Assembly: GCA_950295325.1 (NCBI GenBank)
Contig: OX485804.1
Location: forward strand, 15,002,001 to 15,066,000
DNA from: Polytrichum commune
Taxonomy: Eukaryota; Streptophyta; Polytrichopsida; Polytrichales; Polytrichaceae
Direction: 5' to 3'
DNA length: 64,000 nucleotides
Shown here: in pieces, positions 1-10,750 of the stretch
Numbering within the stretch: the stretch's first letter is position 1
Layout: the number at the start of each line of letters is the position of its first letter
Position numbers and translations under genes: made by a program
The notes under the pieces: generated by a model
What the model saw: the letters and a program-made list of their open reading frames with translations, nothing else
Told to the model about the DNA's origin: nothing
The model's database searches: none

Positions 1-235
1 TTAGACGGACATTACATCTTACAAAAATTGTGACTCCAGCACATGCCAATGCTGAAATATGACTCAAATGAGTCATATGGGTGAAAATTAGTATGACTGG
101 GAGGAGTCATAATCATGAAATTGTTCACAACATGTAATGAAGATGGTTGAAAATAAAAATTGAAATTGAATGTCTATTACTAGAACTCAGTTCAGCATTC
201 CATTGTAATTGTTAGAACCTATTGCAGAGTTGACA

Positions 236-316
236 ACACATACACATTGTCAACACATACACCTACACATACACAACACATACACGTACACATACACATA
301 CACATTGTCAACACAT
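236..316. repeat. CA/CACATA-rich simple repeat
   Basis: An imperfect run of ACACAT, ACACA and CATACAC units. The phrase CATTGTCAACACAT occurs at both edges, suggesting local slippage or duplication. No coding potential is seen. Confidence 0.7.
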
Positions 317-970
317 AAAATTGAGTTTGAACCTTTGTGAATTCATCTTACGAAAGGAATATGTAACAAACACATACACGTGCTCTAGCTAGTATTAATT
401 GAGTTCCAATAATTCAAACTTTCATTATCATCACGGGCACCAACCAATCATGCATGTGAGCAGCTTAGTTAGCCCCCACTACATTGTTCCTCAATATGAC
501 ACCCGAAATATTTAGCCTATGCATTATGGTTTCAATTCCCTTTCAAATTTGGTAACTCTGGACTGTTGGGTAGTATGGAATTATTCATTCATTATGTGAT
601 GTCAAAAAAAAACATTGTTCATACACATGATCATAAATACACGATCATAGAAAACCAATAGAAGCCACATATGATGCACAACAACAAAGTTGTGGGAAGA
701 AGTTACAATATTTTTAGGACTGGGAGGAGTCATAATCACAAAAATGTGACTGGACTGTGTCATAATGACCTTAAAGTATGACTACAGTGAGTCATAATAT
801 TTTGAACTATGACTACAGGGAGTCATAATACTATGAACTATGACTGCAAACAGTCATGTCTTCAGCAAGTTGTATGCAATTTATGACTACAAGGACTCTT
901 AAAAGTTTCAAAATTCATAAGCAACCCTAGCTGTAGCGGGTCCGTTGTATTAGGGTTTGGTCATACATAC

Positions 971-1102
971 CCGGGGTCCTCAGGTCTCTTGAAATGAGAA
1001 GTCCCAATCGGTGACAGACCCAGTTCCCGCAGCTTCGGGTTGTTGGCCTCGATGTTTTTCTTCCGCATCCTCTCATACTCCGGGATTTCCTCCTCCGTGA
1101 TT
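971..1102 (-). CDS. Possible coding exon of a second, antisense transposon gene
   Basis: On the minus strand a 132-nt open segment is bounded by an acceptor-like GTAG (before 1102) and a donor GTATGT (after 971). It reads as a charged helix containing EEEIPEYERMRKKNIEAN followed by LRELGLSPIG. Segments of the type 'YExxRxxNIxxNxxxLxxLGL' are common in second proteins of plant CACTA elements, which is from family knowledge recalled without a search. The exon would belong to a gene running leftwards, with the rest outside the window. Upstream exons were not found. This could still be a chance open frame. Confidence 0.35.
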
Positions 1103-1619
1103 CTACAATACCCAAATGCACATTAGTGTTCATTGAGGACAATAAGGCTGTCCCCATTGCTGCCGTTCCAGCTACACCGTGAGCGGAGGAGGTGGAGAAC
1201 AACCAGCACCTCCACAACTGAGCGACACGGAAGTTGCGAATTCAAGTGAGCTCACCTTTCTCCTCTTCGTATTACTTTGTGTGTGTGGGGTATTAGTATG
1301 AGCCATCTAGAGGAATCCACTCCGAAACCAGATTTAGTGTCCGAATTAGGATTGATCATTACACAATTTACATGTCGTCTTTCAAAGTACAAGTTTTGAG
1401 ATTTTTGAGGTATTAATATTTAACCTAAAATCTTAGCCTTGGAGATGAGAGAGTGCACAACCTTTGAGAGTGAGAGAAAAGGGTAGTCAGAGGGAGAGCC
1501 CTCCCTCTCAATCTTGAAGAGAGAGAGACGCCGAAAAGAGAGCGATTTAGTGTCCGAATTAGGGGTACCCTCAACCCAAAAAGTTGAGAGGCACCGAAGT
1601 ATCCACACACCGATCAGAG

Positions 1620-2140
1620 CACAGGATGGAAGTAGCTGTGGCCGAACTTAGCTGTGGCCGAAACTAGAGACACTTCATGCAGTCTCACAGGGGCACCCAC
1701 ACACCGATACAGCACCGAGTAGCCACTGTCCGAATAGAGCACCGAACCCAGCACTGCACCGAATCTCCTTGTGAGCACTGCATAATCAAATTTGAACTAG
1801 ACCCAACACTTGTCTGATGCTCCTTGTGAGCACTGCACCAAATCCTTCAACTTAGACAGGGACCCAACACTTATCTGATGCTCCGAACTTGGCTGTGGGG
1901 CCGAATCCTTCAAGCAGCACCGAACCCAGCACTATTCTGATGCTCCGAACCATTCATTGTAGGCAATCCTTCAAGCACCGAGCCCAAAAAGTTAACCGAA
2001 TCCTTCAAGCACCGAACCAAAAACTTCTTCGAATCCTTCAAGCAGCACCGAACCCTACATGGCTCTGATGCTCCGAACCCTACACTTACCTGATGCTCCG
2101 AACCCAGCACTGCACCGGAACCCTTCAAGCAGCACTGCCG
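1620..2140. repeat. Degenerate interspersed short repeats (CCGAA-rich)
   Basis: Two phrases alternate many times in this half kilobase: one like GCACCGAACCCAGCACT and one like TGATGCTCCGAAC, often joined by AATCCTTCAAGCA. The spacing is irregular, roughly 25 to 60 bp. The open frames across this region are by-products of the repetition. A purine-rich GGGAGGGAGAG tract follows at 2205-2360. Confidence 0.7.
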
Positions 2141-2204
2141 AATTCGAATCTGGTAGAAGGTTGTGGCTTTAGGTGTTCGGCGATACAGGTTAAATGGCCG
2201 ATCC

Positions 2205-2360
2205 GGAAGGGAGAGAGCGCGGGGAGGGAGGGGAGGCGGGGGGGGGGGAGGGAGGGAGGGAGGGAGAGAGACAGAGTCAGGGATACCTTGGACAGATGTC
2301 CGAGGAAGGGAGAGAGCGCGGGGAGGAAGGGGAGGGAGGGGAGGGAGAGGGAGAGGGAGA
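2205..2360 (+). repeat. Purine-rich GGGA/GA tract
   Basis: Almost pure G and A with runs of up to nine G. The phrase GGAAGGGAGAGAGCGCGGGGA occurs twice in part (around 2205 and 2306), so the tract is itself partly duplicated. Open frames here give low-complexity Arg/Gly/Glu peptides and are not genes. Confidence 0.75.
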
Positions 2361-3499
2361 GTTGTTTTTTTCAAAGCTTTTTTCAAAGCTTGATCTTCCT
2401 CTTTTCAGAGGCCCTTTCCTTTCTATTCTTCATCAAAATAAAGCAAGGGTGGGTGGGTGGGATTTTCCTCAACACAAATCTATTTCCTTTCAAGTCATAG
2501 TGTCTATCATTATGCTTGTAGTACTAGGCTTTGTACAATATGGAATGGCTTGATTTTTCAGGAATTAACTAAAAACTCTGTCTGTGTGGTATGAGTAGTC
2601 AGAATGTAGAGATTTGGTGTGCTCATTACATGACTTGTATACATAAGCTTAGTCCATAACCTAAGTTCAAAACCTTAGTTCAGAACAAAGTCTAACTATG
2701 CAATGTATTGTGTTTGGAAGCCATTGTAACTAATGTTACCAATGTCACCAATATCATCATCAAGTACTAGGTTGAGTATATCATATGTAAACTTGTACAT
2801 ATTTATCAATACTGTCTCAACTACTTTGTAGTGGTTGTGTGCTAATCAAAATACTATTTCAAAGCAATAACACTACTTTCATGCTTATCATATAATAAGA
2901 TGAAAGAGTATTCAAACTTGAACAATGTACTATTGTTGGTGTAGAAAATGTGAAGAGCTAGCCTCACCTGCACCCGTGCCAACCCAAACAAACAAAATGT
3001 GTGTTAGAAAGGCGTGTGTCAGGTGTCTTCAGCTAAGCTCAGTTGCTATCCATGTCACACATTAACCTCACCTGTCAAGTCCATTGATGCTTTGCAAAGA
3101 CAATACTCATTACAAATCAATGAGTATACAAACCTGCTCTTTTGCCATGTTGTGTAACTTGATAGTGACAATCTCTAATTCTCCCAATGTCAGTTTTTTC
3201 ACCTTCCCTCCAACCTTGCTCTCACATTCACGTCCTTCACACATGTAAAAGAGTTTTCACATGGGAGAAAAGAGGCTTAAGTATTGGTGTGGTCAAGCAA
3301 AGAGGTTGTTTTAGGTCACGGAAACCCTAAAACGTGGAGTATGGTAACTATTTTTTACCATGGTAACTTAACCCATGGTTAGTTTCAACCATCTGACTAT
3401 GGTGTTGATTCCCTTAGGTGTCTCAGCCCTATTGGAATGTTCATATTAGATTGTCAGTAATATTACTTTTTAATTCAAAGGCAAATTCTAGAGCAAAGC

Positions 3500-3501
<2 letters not shown>

Positions 3502-3531
<30 letters not shown>
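3502..3531. repeat. (GA)n microsatellite
   Basis: About 15 uninterrupted GA units within the AT-rich interior of the CACTA element. The flanking stretch 2560-4120 has no gene I can support. Confidence 0.9.
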
Positions 3532-3535
<4 letters not shown>

Positions 3536-4127
3536 CATGAGTTATAAAAATGTAATTTCAGTAATTACAATACTCAATTTTTATATCCACTAAGCCTAAT
3601 TAACCCTAAATTTTAATTAATGGAATTAACTCCAATTAAACCCGGTAATTAAAATAATTGATTAATTAGTTCCATTAAGTATATTTTATACTTAAGTGCG
3701 TATGAATATTCTTGAAAGTAGCCAGAATTATCTAAAATATTATAAAATATACCAACCACATCAGCACACTAAATTTAAGTGACATTTAAGAATGACGAAG
3801 ACAATTTCAAATGGTAAGTCATAAAAATTATATCCTCAATGTTGATGAGGATTTTCTAATTTTTTGACTTCCAAGTTAATTACATTCTTGGTTGATGGTT
3901 TTACTTCCGGAATGAAATCCCATTTAATGCCTTAATTACTAGGTGGAAGTACACATATATATTGGATTTGAGACATTGAAGGTGAAGTGCACTCAATATG
4001 GGATTTGTAGTCAAGCGGCCTTCAAGAATGGAAGAGCAATGTTTTTTTCGATTTCGGGCGGGGCGGGCAGCTATTTTCGGGCGGGGCCAGAATTTAATGT
4101 AATGTGATTTAATGTGTGATTTAATGC

Positions 4128-4393
4128 AATCAGGCCGAATCGATCACGATATATTTAGGGGCCGCTTAAAATTAGGCAAACAAGGTGAAAAGTCAGCTCG
4201 ATTTCAAGAACAGGGTAAAAAGGGGTCCAATTGTGGATTTACTTAGGGCCCCGTTGAAATTACTTTTAGAAAGAAAAAAAGTATGGGCTTCACCACACTT
4301 ACGTATAACTGGGGTATATGAATCAGGCCGAATCGATTACGATATATTTAGGGGCCGCTTAAAATTAGGCAAACAGGGTGAAAAGTCAGCTCG
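4128..4393 (+). repeat. 73-bp direct repeat pair
   Basis: The block at 4128-4200 recurs at 4321-4393 with only two or three differences, an offset of 193 bp. It contains the phrase GGCCGAATCGAT and ends in AAAAGTCAGCTCG. The near identity means the duplication is recent compared with the degenerate repeats around it. A 92-codon open frame (4185-4463) crosses the second copy but resembles nothing I know. Confidence 0.85.
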
Positions 4394-4609
4394 GGTTGAA
4401 TCGGAATATTTATTAACCTCAAATTTAGAAAATCTAAATGAGATCATGAAAACTTATCCCTAAATTTAATGCTCAAAAGAAAAGAGGGTAAATCTGGTTA
4501 TGGGTGTAAGTTTCATAACCCAATATAGTGTGGGCTTCAACTTTTTGAATTTCCTAGAATTCCGTGTAAACTTAGGGACATCATAAATAATTATTCAATT
4601 ACCATCAAT

Positions 4610-4753
4610 ATATGACTCCCGTGTGTTATATGACTGCCATGTGCTATATGACTCCCGTGTGTTATATGACTTCCATGTGTTATATGACTCCTGTGTGTTA
4701 TATGACTGCCATGTCTTATATGACTCCCGTGTGTTATATGACTGCCTTGGGTT
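4610..4753 (+). repeat. 18-bp tandem repeat, 8 units
   Basis: Eight consecutive 18-bp units of the form ATATGACTCCCGTGTGTT, alternating with a variant ATATGACTGCCATGTGTT. The array lies just upstream of the first transposase exon. Each unit carries the ATGACT motif that recurs through the element. In one frame it would encode a YMTPVC/YMTAMC hexapeptide repeat, but the DNA periodicity is the likelier selected property: a cluster of element-encoded protein binding sites or a promoter enhancer. Confidence 0.85.
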
Positions 4754-4876
4754 ATTTGACCACCCTTTCGTATGTATCCAAATATTCAAGTGACTGCGCG
4801 CATGTGAGCACTCACTCCTTGTAAGGTATCCCCATATCACAAATTGACCCGCCCCGTATGCCGTGCACATCACAGG

Positions 4877-5775
4877 ATGGCAGGAGGGGAGGTGGAAAGC
4901 TTGAAGCATCTACAGTTATGGCAAGAAGAAGAGGTCCAAGCAGACGCAATGCGGCTATCCAAGTACCCATGCCCATGCATGGAGTGTGCAGGAGGGAAAG
5001 TCCTCGATCGAGCCACAATCCGAAAGCATCTTCGCAGCAAAAAAAGGGACCCTGTGTTTACAGCGTCTATCTTGGTGAGTCATTCCATGAAACGACTTTT
5101 GAATTAGCGTAAGCGGGTGGTCATGCTATGAGCGAATTTTCATCTTTGTGTACATGAATTTTGTAGGCCCGATGGAGACCCATTGTAAAAGCTGCTTGCA
5201 AGACATCCCTGAGAAAGTTTCTAGGAGGATACGAAACGCCTTCACAGTCAATGCCAAACACAACGTCTGCAAGAGTACGAGCCTTGCAGACATGGGGGTC
5301 AAACGTGTATGATGGACAGTGGTGTGACGGGCCCATCCCAAAACTTATAAAGTTTTCATACTGGAATAGAGAATGGGAAGTAAGGGTGTCCAACTTCCCA
5401 TTCATGGGTTGGGGTCTCTTTGCACTTCAACCTGCCAAAGAGGGAGAGGAACTGCTTCCATTCGTAGGACCACAATACACCTTGGGAGAATATAGAGCTT
5501 TGAAGAAGGCACAACCTCGAGTGAAGTCATATGCGATGCAAGTTGAGCCGGACTTGTACATCGATGAAGATGTAATGAAGGGGAATGTCGTTGGCTTCAT
5601 AAATAGTTCCATAGGACGCAAAGAAATAGGAAATGTGGTGTGGGAATTTCGCATGTTGCCAAAACCCTGGAACAAACATGAATGGGGGTATGTAATCACC
5701 TTAGCCACAAAGGACATTTTGGTCGGAGAAGAGTTGTATGCACACTACTCTTTGAACCCGCACACCGCATTGTAG
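4877..5775 (+). CDS. TAD-SET fusion protein encoded by the CACTA element
   Basis: Two exons, 4877-5074 (open from an alternative ATG at 4844) and 5167-5775, joined at GTGAGT...TTTGTAG in phase 0, give about 268 residues. Exon 1 encodes a cysteine motif CPCMEC and a following HL, as in the transposase-associated domain that normally heads TNP2 proteins. Exon 2 encodes a SET-type lysine methyltransferase fold: GWGLFALQPAKEGEELLPF (SET-N, GxG motif near residue 147), FINSS in place of the usual NHxC, and GEELYAHY near the C-terminus in place of ELxxDY. The asparagine and the final tyrosine are kept; the histidine of NHxC and the aspartate of DY are not. Methyltransferase activity is therefore uncertain; a histone-binding or structural role is possible. 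The frame is fully open, unlike the transposase. Confidence 0.7.
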
Positions 5776-6302
5776 GCTGGCACCCATTAGTCCATATTAG
5801 GAATGAGTAAAGTGTGTCATGTGTTCACTAACATGACTACACCAAGTCATGTTTTGATTTGACAAAATTTTGTATACATGTCCACACCACGGTATAGATG
5901 TGTACGTGGAACATGACCAATTTTTCACATCCATTATTTTTCCGTTATATGTTGCATGAAATTACTTTTACCTGACACACTCTTGTCTTCATAATCGATG
6001 AACACCCCCCCCACGCATGTTACATGTTCATGTTATATTCAGCGTTTCATGATTGCCCCTCGTTAGATACAGCGCGCATTTTATGACAGAACCATGTAAC
6101 ACAGAAGTCACAAATTTATGACTCGTCCATGTGATACAAGACTACTTGGGATTGCTCCTTGTCGTTTTCATACATTTGTATATAATATGTCCATGTTATA
6201 TACAATCCGTGGTCTATGTTTGTCATTGTTATGAGTCCTTATCATATGTTTCTGCCAAAGCGAAAATATATAACGTGCGCACAAATTTATCACTCTCTGC
6301 AG

Positions 6303-7857
6303 GACGAGTACAGCCCAATTGACTTGTTCTACCATGCACCGCGGCCTGGGCAAAGAAGCCAGACATACCCTAACACAAACGATGGACATGATGGAGAAGT
6401 TGAGGTCCTACGTATGGTGGCAGAGTGCTTCGGCAAGTACGATGGCCTCAATTATGACGGACACGAAACCGAAGCCACCATACATGAGGGACTCGGGGAT
6501 GCATTGGTTGAAGACGATGAAGGGGAGGATGGTTTCACAACGAGGGACAGTGATGGTAGCGAGGGGGAAAGGGAAGAAATGAATGACCCCATGGAAACAA
6601 GAGGGAGTACCATGAACAGTGAGGACCCCAGTGGGGTAGACCACCAAATTCTCTTAAACGAAGCTGGAACTCCACTGTATGAGGGAAGCCCCTCGAACCG
6701 TCTCACATCGACACTCTTGATACTATTGTGTTGCACCACCTTCGCCGTACCAAACAACTTTGTGGATGAGTTGTTGAAGTTGTTGAAGGAGACAATTTTA
6801 CCCAAGGACAACACACTACCGAAATCATTTAACGAGGCGAAAGGCTTATTGATGAAGTTGGGGTTGTCCTACAACTCAATACATGCGTGTAGAGATGGAT
6901 GTTGTTTGTTTCGGAAAGAGTTGGAGAATGCAATGGAGTGCCCAACATGCCACAAATCGCGCTTTGTAGAGAACTCCAGTACAATTCCAGTCAAAGTTTT
7001 GAGACATTTTCCTTTGATTCCTCGTTTGCGAAGGATGTACAGCTGCACACGGATCGCGGAGCTAATGAAGTGGCATGTAGGAGGGAAAAGTAAGGACAAG
7101 GTGATGAGGTCCGTGGTGGACTCGAAGGCTTGGGACCACGTAAATAATAGGTGGCCGTGGTTTGCGGAAGATGAACGGAACGTTAGGCTTGGCCTTGCAC
7201 TGGATGGCGTAAATCCATTTAGGAACCAAAGTCTCAGCCACTCTACTTGGCCCGTGGTCATGCTGAACTACAATCTCCCCCCTTGGTTAGTGACCAAAAG
7301 CTTTTTCATGATGTTTGCGCTAATCATACCAGGAAAAGAGAGTGTGAAGGACAGGAATGTGGATGTGTACATGGCACCTTTGATTGAGGAGCTCCAAGAG
7401 CTTTGGAAAAGGATCGACTGCTTGGACGGATCGCAAGGAAACTCCAAAGATAAAACATTTAAGCTACATGGCTTGCTTTTGTGGACGGTGAACGACTTCC
7501 CGGCGTACGGTTTGATTTCCGGGCAAGTAACAAAAGGACATAGGGCTTGCCCCGTGTGTGGCCCCAACGTGGCAACACGGCGTTCCAAAGCGTTGAAAAA
7601 GAATGTTTACCTTGGATATAGACGACAACTGCCAATGACCCACCAATGGAGACGACAGAGGTCCAATTTTGATGGGCAGCCGGAGATGAGACCACTGCCA
7701 AGAAGAATGAGTGGTCGAGAGCAATTGCGATATGCGAACGAGCGAGAAGAGTGGACGAAAAAACACTACAGAAACCAAACTGGGCAGACGACAGACCCCG
7801 TACACAATCATGGAGTGAAGAGGAGGACATGTCTATATGACCTTCCATACTGGAAAA
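6303..7857 (+). CDS. TNP2 transposase, first large exon
   Basis: Open from 6216, but an acceptor CTCTGCAG ends at 6302 and a 5' exon can join there in phase 0 from 5074. The protein shows an acidic linker, then TNP2 landmarks: MECPTCHKSRF (zinc-binding), RLRRMY, LGLALDGVNPF (carrying a likely catalytic aspartate), YNLPPWL, KLHGLLLWTVNDFPAYG, CPVCG, YLGYRRQLP and DLPYWK. It cuts and moves the element in the nucleus by recognising the subterminal motifs. The exon ends at TGGAAAA before GTACGT; the next exon's frame is off by one at this join, so one nucleotide has probably been gained or lost, or the true splice site differs. Confidence 0.85.
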
Positions 7858-8033
7858 GTACGTGTATATTATTAGCCGAATTAAGTGACTGGACGTAGTC
7901 ACATGATTGCATATAGTAATATTGTTTATTAGTATTATGTGAGTGGACGTAGTCATGTACAGTCACATGATTGCACGCAGTGATATTGTAATTCGCTCCG
8001 GCAAATTTCTCACTGGCTGGAGTCACTGTGTAG

Positions 8034-8960
8034 GATTTTCTAATTCGACACACACTGGATGTTATGCACTGTGAGAAAAACATCGCTGAGAATGTGATGA
8101 AAACCATATTTGGAGAGAAGGATACAATTGGAGTTCGTCTAGACATGAAGGAGGCGGGTATACGCCCGCATCTTTGGCCCGTAGCAGGAACAAAACCCGG
8201 TAGCGTGATTCTACCTCGGTCCTCTTACGTTATGACGAAAGAAGAGCGTGAAGTCTTTGTGGAGCAAGTGCGTGCACTGCGAACCCCCACTCACTATGTG
8301 GGACAGTTGAAGAAGCGCGTAAACGTGGATGGGACAATGAAAGGCCTGAAATTCCATGACTACCATGTCCTCATGCAGCAAGTGTTGGCACTATGTGTGC
8401 GCTGCACAATGGAAAAGGAAGTGCGGACATCAATAATAATGTTGAGCCGTGTATTCAGGAGGGTGTGTGCTAAGTCCATTGATCCCGCAACAATACATGA
8501 GATGAGGTGTGAAGCGGCCATAGCACTATGCATGTTGGAAAAAGAATTCCCGCCATCATTTTTTGACATCATGAGCCATTTGGTCATGCATCTCGTGGAG
8601 GAAGTGGAAATTTGTGGACCCGTACATACACGTTGGTATACCCTATAGAGAGGTACCTGAAGACTCTCAAAGGGTATGTCCGAAACAGTACTCGACCAGA
8701 GGGTTGCATGGCTGAAGACTACGCCATAGTAGAGGCATTGGGATACTGTACGGAGTATATACAAGAATATACAGTCACCACTCGAAGAGTGTGGGATGAC
8801 AAAGAAGACCCATCAATGTATGATGAGATCCTCGAAGGTGGCGGGCGGGTGTGTCATCTCCCATCCGACCTTCGACAATGGATACATGAATTCGTGGTGA
8901 ACAATGCGGCACCACTGGAAGAGTGGAGGAGGCGAGTTCACATTTTAGTGGAAGGACCTT
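8034..8960 (+). pseudogene. TNP2 C-terminal part and DUF4218, frameshifted
   Basis: After an acceptor GTGTAG the frame reads LIRHTLDVMHCEKN, the landmark that follows DLPYWK in TNP2 proteins, then a linker and a DUF4218 region containing HDYHVLMQQ, EKEFPPSFFD and HLVMHLVEEVEICGPVHTRW. At 8637 the frame breaks: the expected continuation YPIERYLKTLKGYVRN is found one frame over, because two nucleotides stand where three are needed. The second part runs through RPEGCMAEDYAIVEALGYCTEY to a stop at 8960. A one-nucleotide deletion is the simplest reading. Confidence 0.85.
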
Positions 8961-9197
8961 AAATGCACCACCTCTTTTAGAACAACAGTCCAGTCCATAC
9001 GAACTACAACAAAACTCATCTTACATGACCAAAATTCATGACTGCACTCAGTCATATTTTGGGATATATGACTGAGTACAATCACAAAATGTAGTCGTAA
9101 AATATGCATTTCGTTGTAGTTATCGCGACACAGTACGACTACTGCTGTATGCATAATATGACTGCCCTTAGTGATTTCAGCATGTCACGGGTAATGA

Positions 9198-10103
9198 TGT
9201 GTTGGGCTGTATCCAAAATACAGGAAACATGAGGATGACATGTTACGGCGGGAATGTGAGCGGCACGAATACAGGCGCAAGAAGCGGAAGGCGCGGGTAA
9301 TGTACCAAGGGGAGTTGCGTGACGAGGATTTCCACATTTGGTTTCCAAAAGCAGTGGTGCGTGCCATAGAAGAAGGGACTGAGGAGGTACAAGAACACGT
9401 TAGGGCCTTGATGTTACCTCCATCGGATGCAGCGAAGTCGTATCGATCCATGTATGCGTTTGGAAACGACATCCGTGTCCGAAGCGCACAGGCGCAATTG
9501 ACAACGATGGACTCTGGGGTGGCCGCAACATTTCGACAATTATGTCGCTCGGGCCTGAAGGACACAAATCCAAAGGCAGCGGAGTTGGAGTATGTGGATT
9601 GGGTTGAGGAAATACTCTCTGTGGACTATGGATTCTTCGAGGTGGTGGTCCTCTATTGCAATTGGGTCGTTGCAAACATAAAGGGAGATGGGGCGACGAT
9701 GAAGCGCGACGACTATGGTTTCACCATTTTAAACTTTGACAGATTGATTCCTTACTCAGCACAATCATTTGCCTTTCCTCTCCATATCGAATAAGTTTTT
9801 TTTACACCTGACGTCGCGAAGAGTGGATGGGAAGTTGTTTTGCGTAAGGAACCGATAGGGGTTCGGGTATTCTCCAAACAACAAAGAACGGATGAAGTAC
9901 AATACATAGCACTAGGTAGGACTTCTGATTTTCCCGGATTACAAGTGACGGTTTTACATGACGATATCGTACCGAAGACACCCATATTGGGCAATGCAGT
10001 GGAAGTGGGGCCAGGAGTGGTTGCTAAGGCATTAGAATGTCTAGAGGGACCGGATGACGCATCGGTAGATGACTCCGAGCTTGGCGACTCGGACGGTGAT
10101 TGA
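9198..10103 (+). pseudogene. DUF4216 part of the transposase, interrupted by TAA
   Basis: The frame reads YPKYRKHEDDMLRRE, then FGNDIRV, TMDSGVAATF, YVDWVEEILSVDYG, VVVLYCNWV, DYGFTILNFDRL, which are DUF4216 landmarks of CACTA transposases. A TAA at 9792-9794 interrupts it. The same frame continues at once with VFFTPDVAKSGWEVVLRKEP, the expected family continuation, to an acidic tail ending at 10103. A CAA to TAA change is likely, since glutamine is usual before VFF. The segment before 9198 has stops in this frame, so an exon boundary or more damage lies there. Confidence 0.85.
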
Positions 10104-10750
10104 CTTCCCGTCCGAGCAAGAAGTTGTATAATTGAAACTTAGGTGGGTATATATTTAAGTTCAATTATATACATGTTCAATTAGTCTTTTGGCAATAGTA
10201 AGAATCAAATTTCCTCCCCAATTTCCCCCCTATACTCCCTAAAACATCAATCAATTAATTATTCAATAAATAAACATAGGCCATTCCCAATTTTCATTGC
10301 CGTTCATACTATAACACACAAAGTACTTAATTTTGACCAAAATCTTTCATTATTAAATAAATAATCCAAACCATAATACTAGATAATGAGTCATGGGGCA
10401 AAAACACAAGAGGCCCGTCTAGGGCAGCCTGAATTATCAAGGGCTGCCCAAAAAAAGGAAAAAAATGGTCTTAGTCAGAATGTGACTGAAGAATATGACT
10501 CGCAGAAAAATATGACTGCCACATATGACTGGGCGTCCACCATACACGTTCCCCGTCGTTCCCTATAAAGGCAGTCGTCGTTCCCATACGCCGTATACAG
10601 TACATTTGCCGAATACGACAGTAAAATATGACTGCGAGTCATATTTTTGAATTTCGTACACCCCAAAGGTCGAGGCTTGGAAAAATGTGACTGCATGTAG
10701 TCACCAGTCATCCCCAGTCATATTTCCCTAGTCACAAAATACCCAATCTG

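Noticed and set aside
477-490. CACTACATTGTTCC as the left end of the CACTA element
   Set aside because: The ATGACT/AGTCAT motif continues to the left of it (55-120), the flanking three bases do not match those at 10759, and the match to the right terminus is only seven bases.
1910-2553. Open frames in the CCGAA-rich and purine-rich stretches
   Set aside because: They give low-complexity Arg/Gly/Glu or Ser/Pro/Leu peptides that follow directly from the DNA repeats.
4185-4463. 92-codon open frame across the 73-bp repeats
   Set aside because: It looked organelle-like at first, but no plastid or mitochondrial gene is recognised and half of it lies in a duplicated non-coding block.
4612-4824. 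Repeat protein YMTPVC/YMTAMC
   Set aside because: It is a by-product of the 18-bp array; no matching start context or domain is seen.
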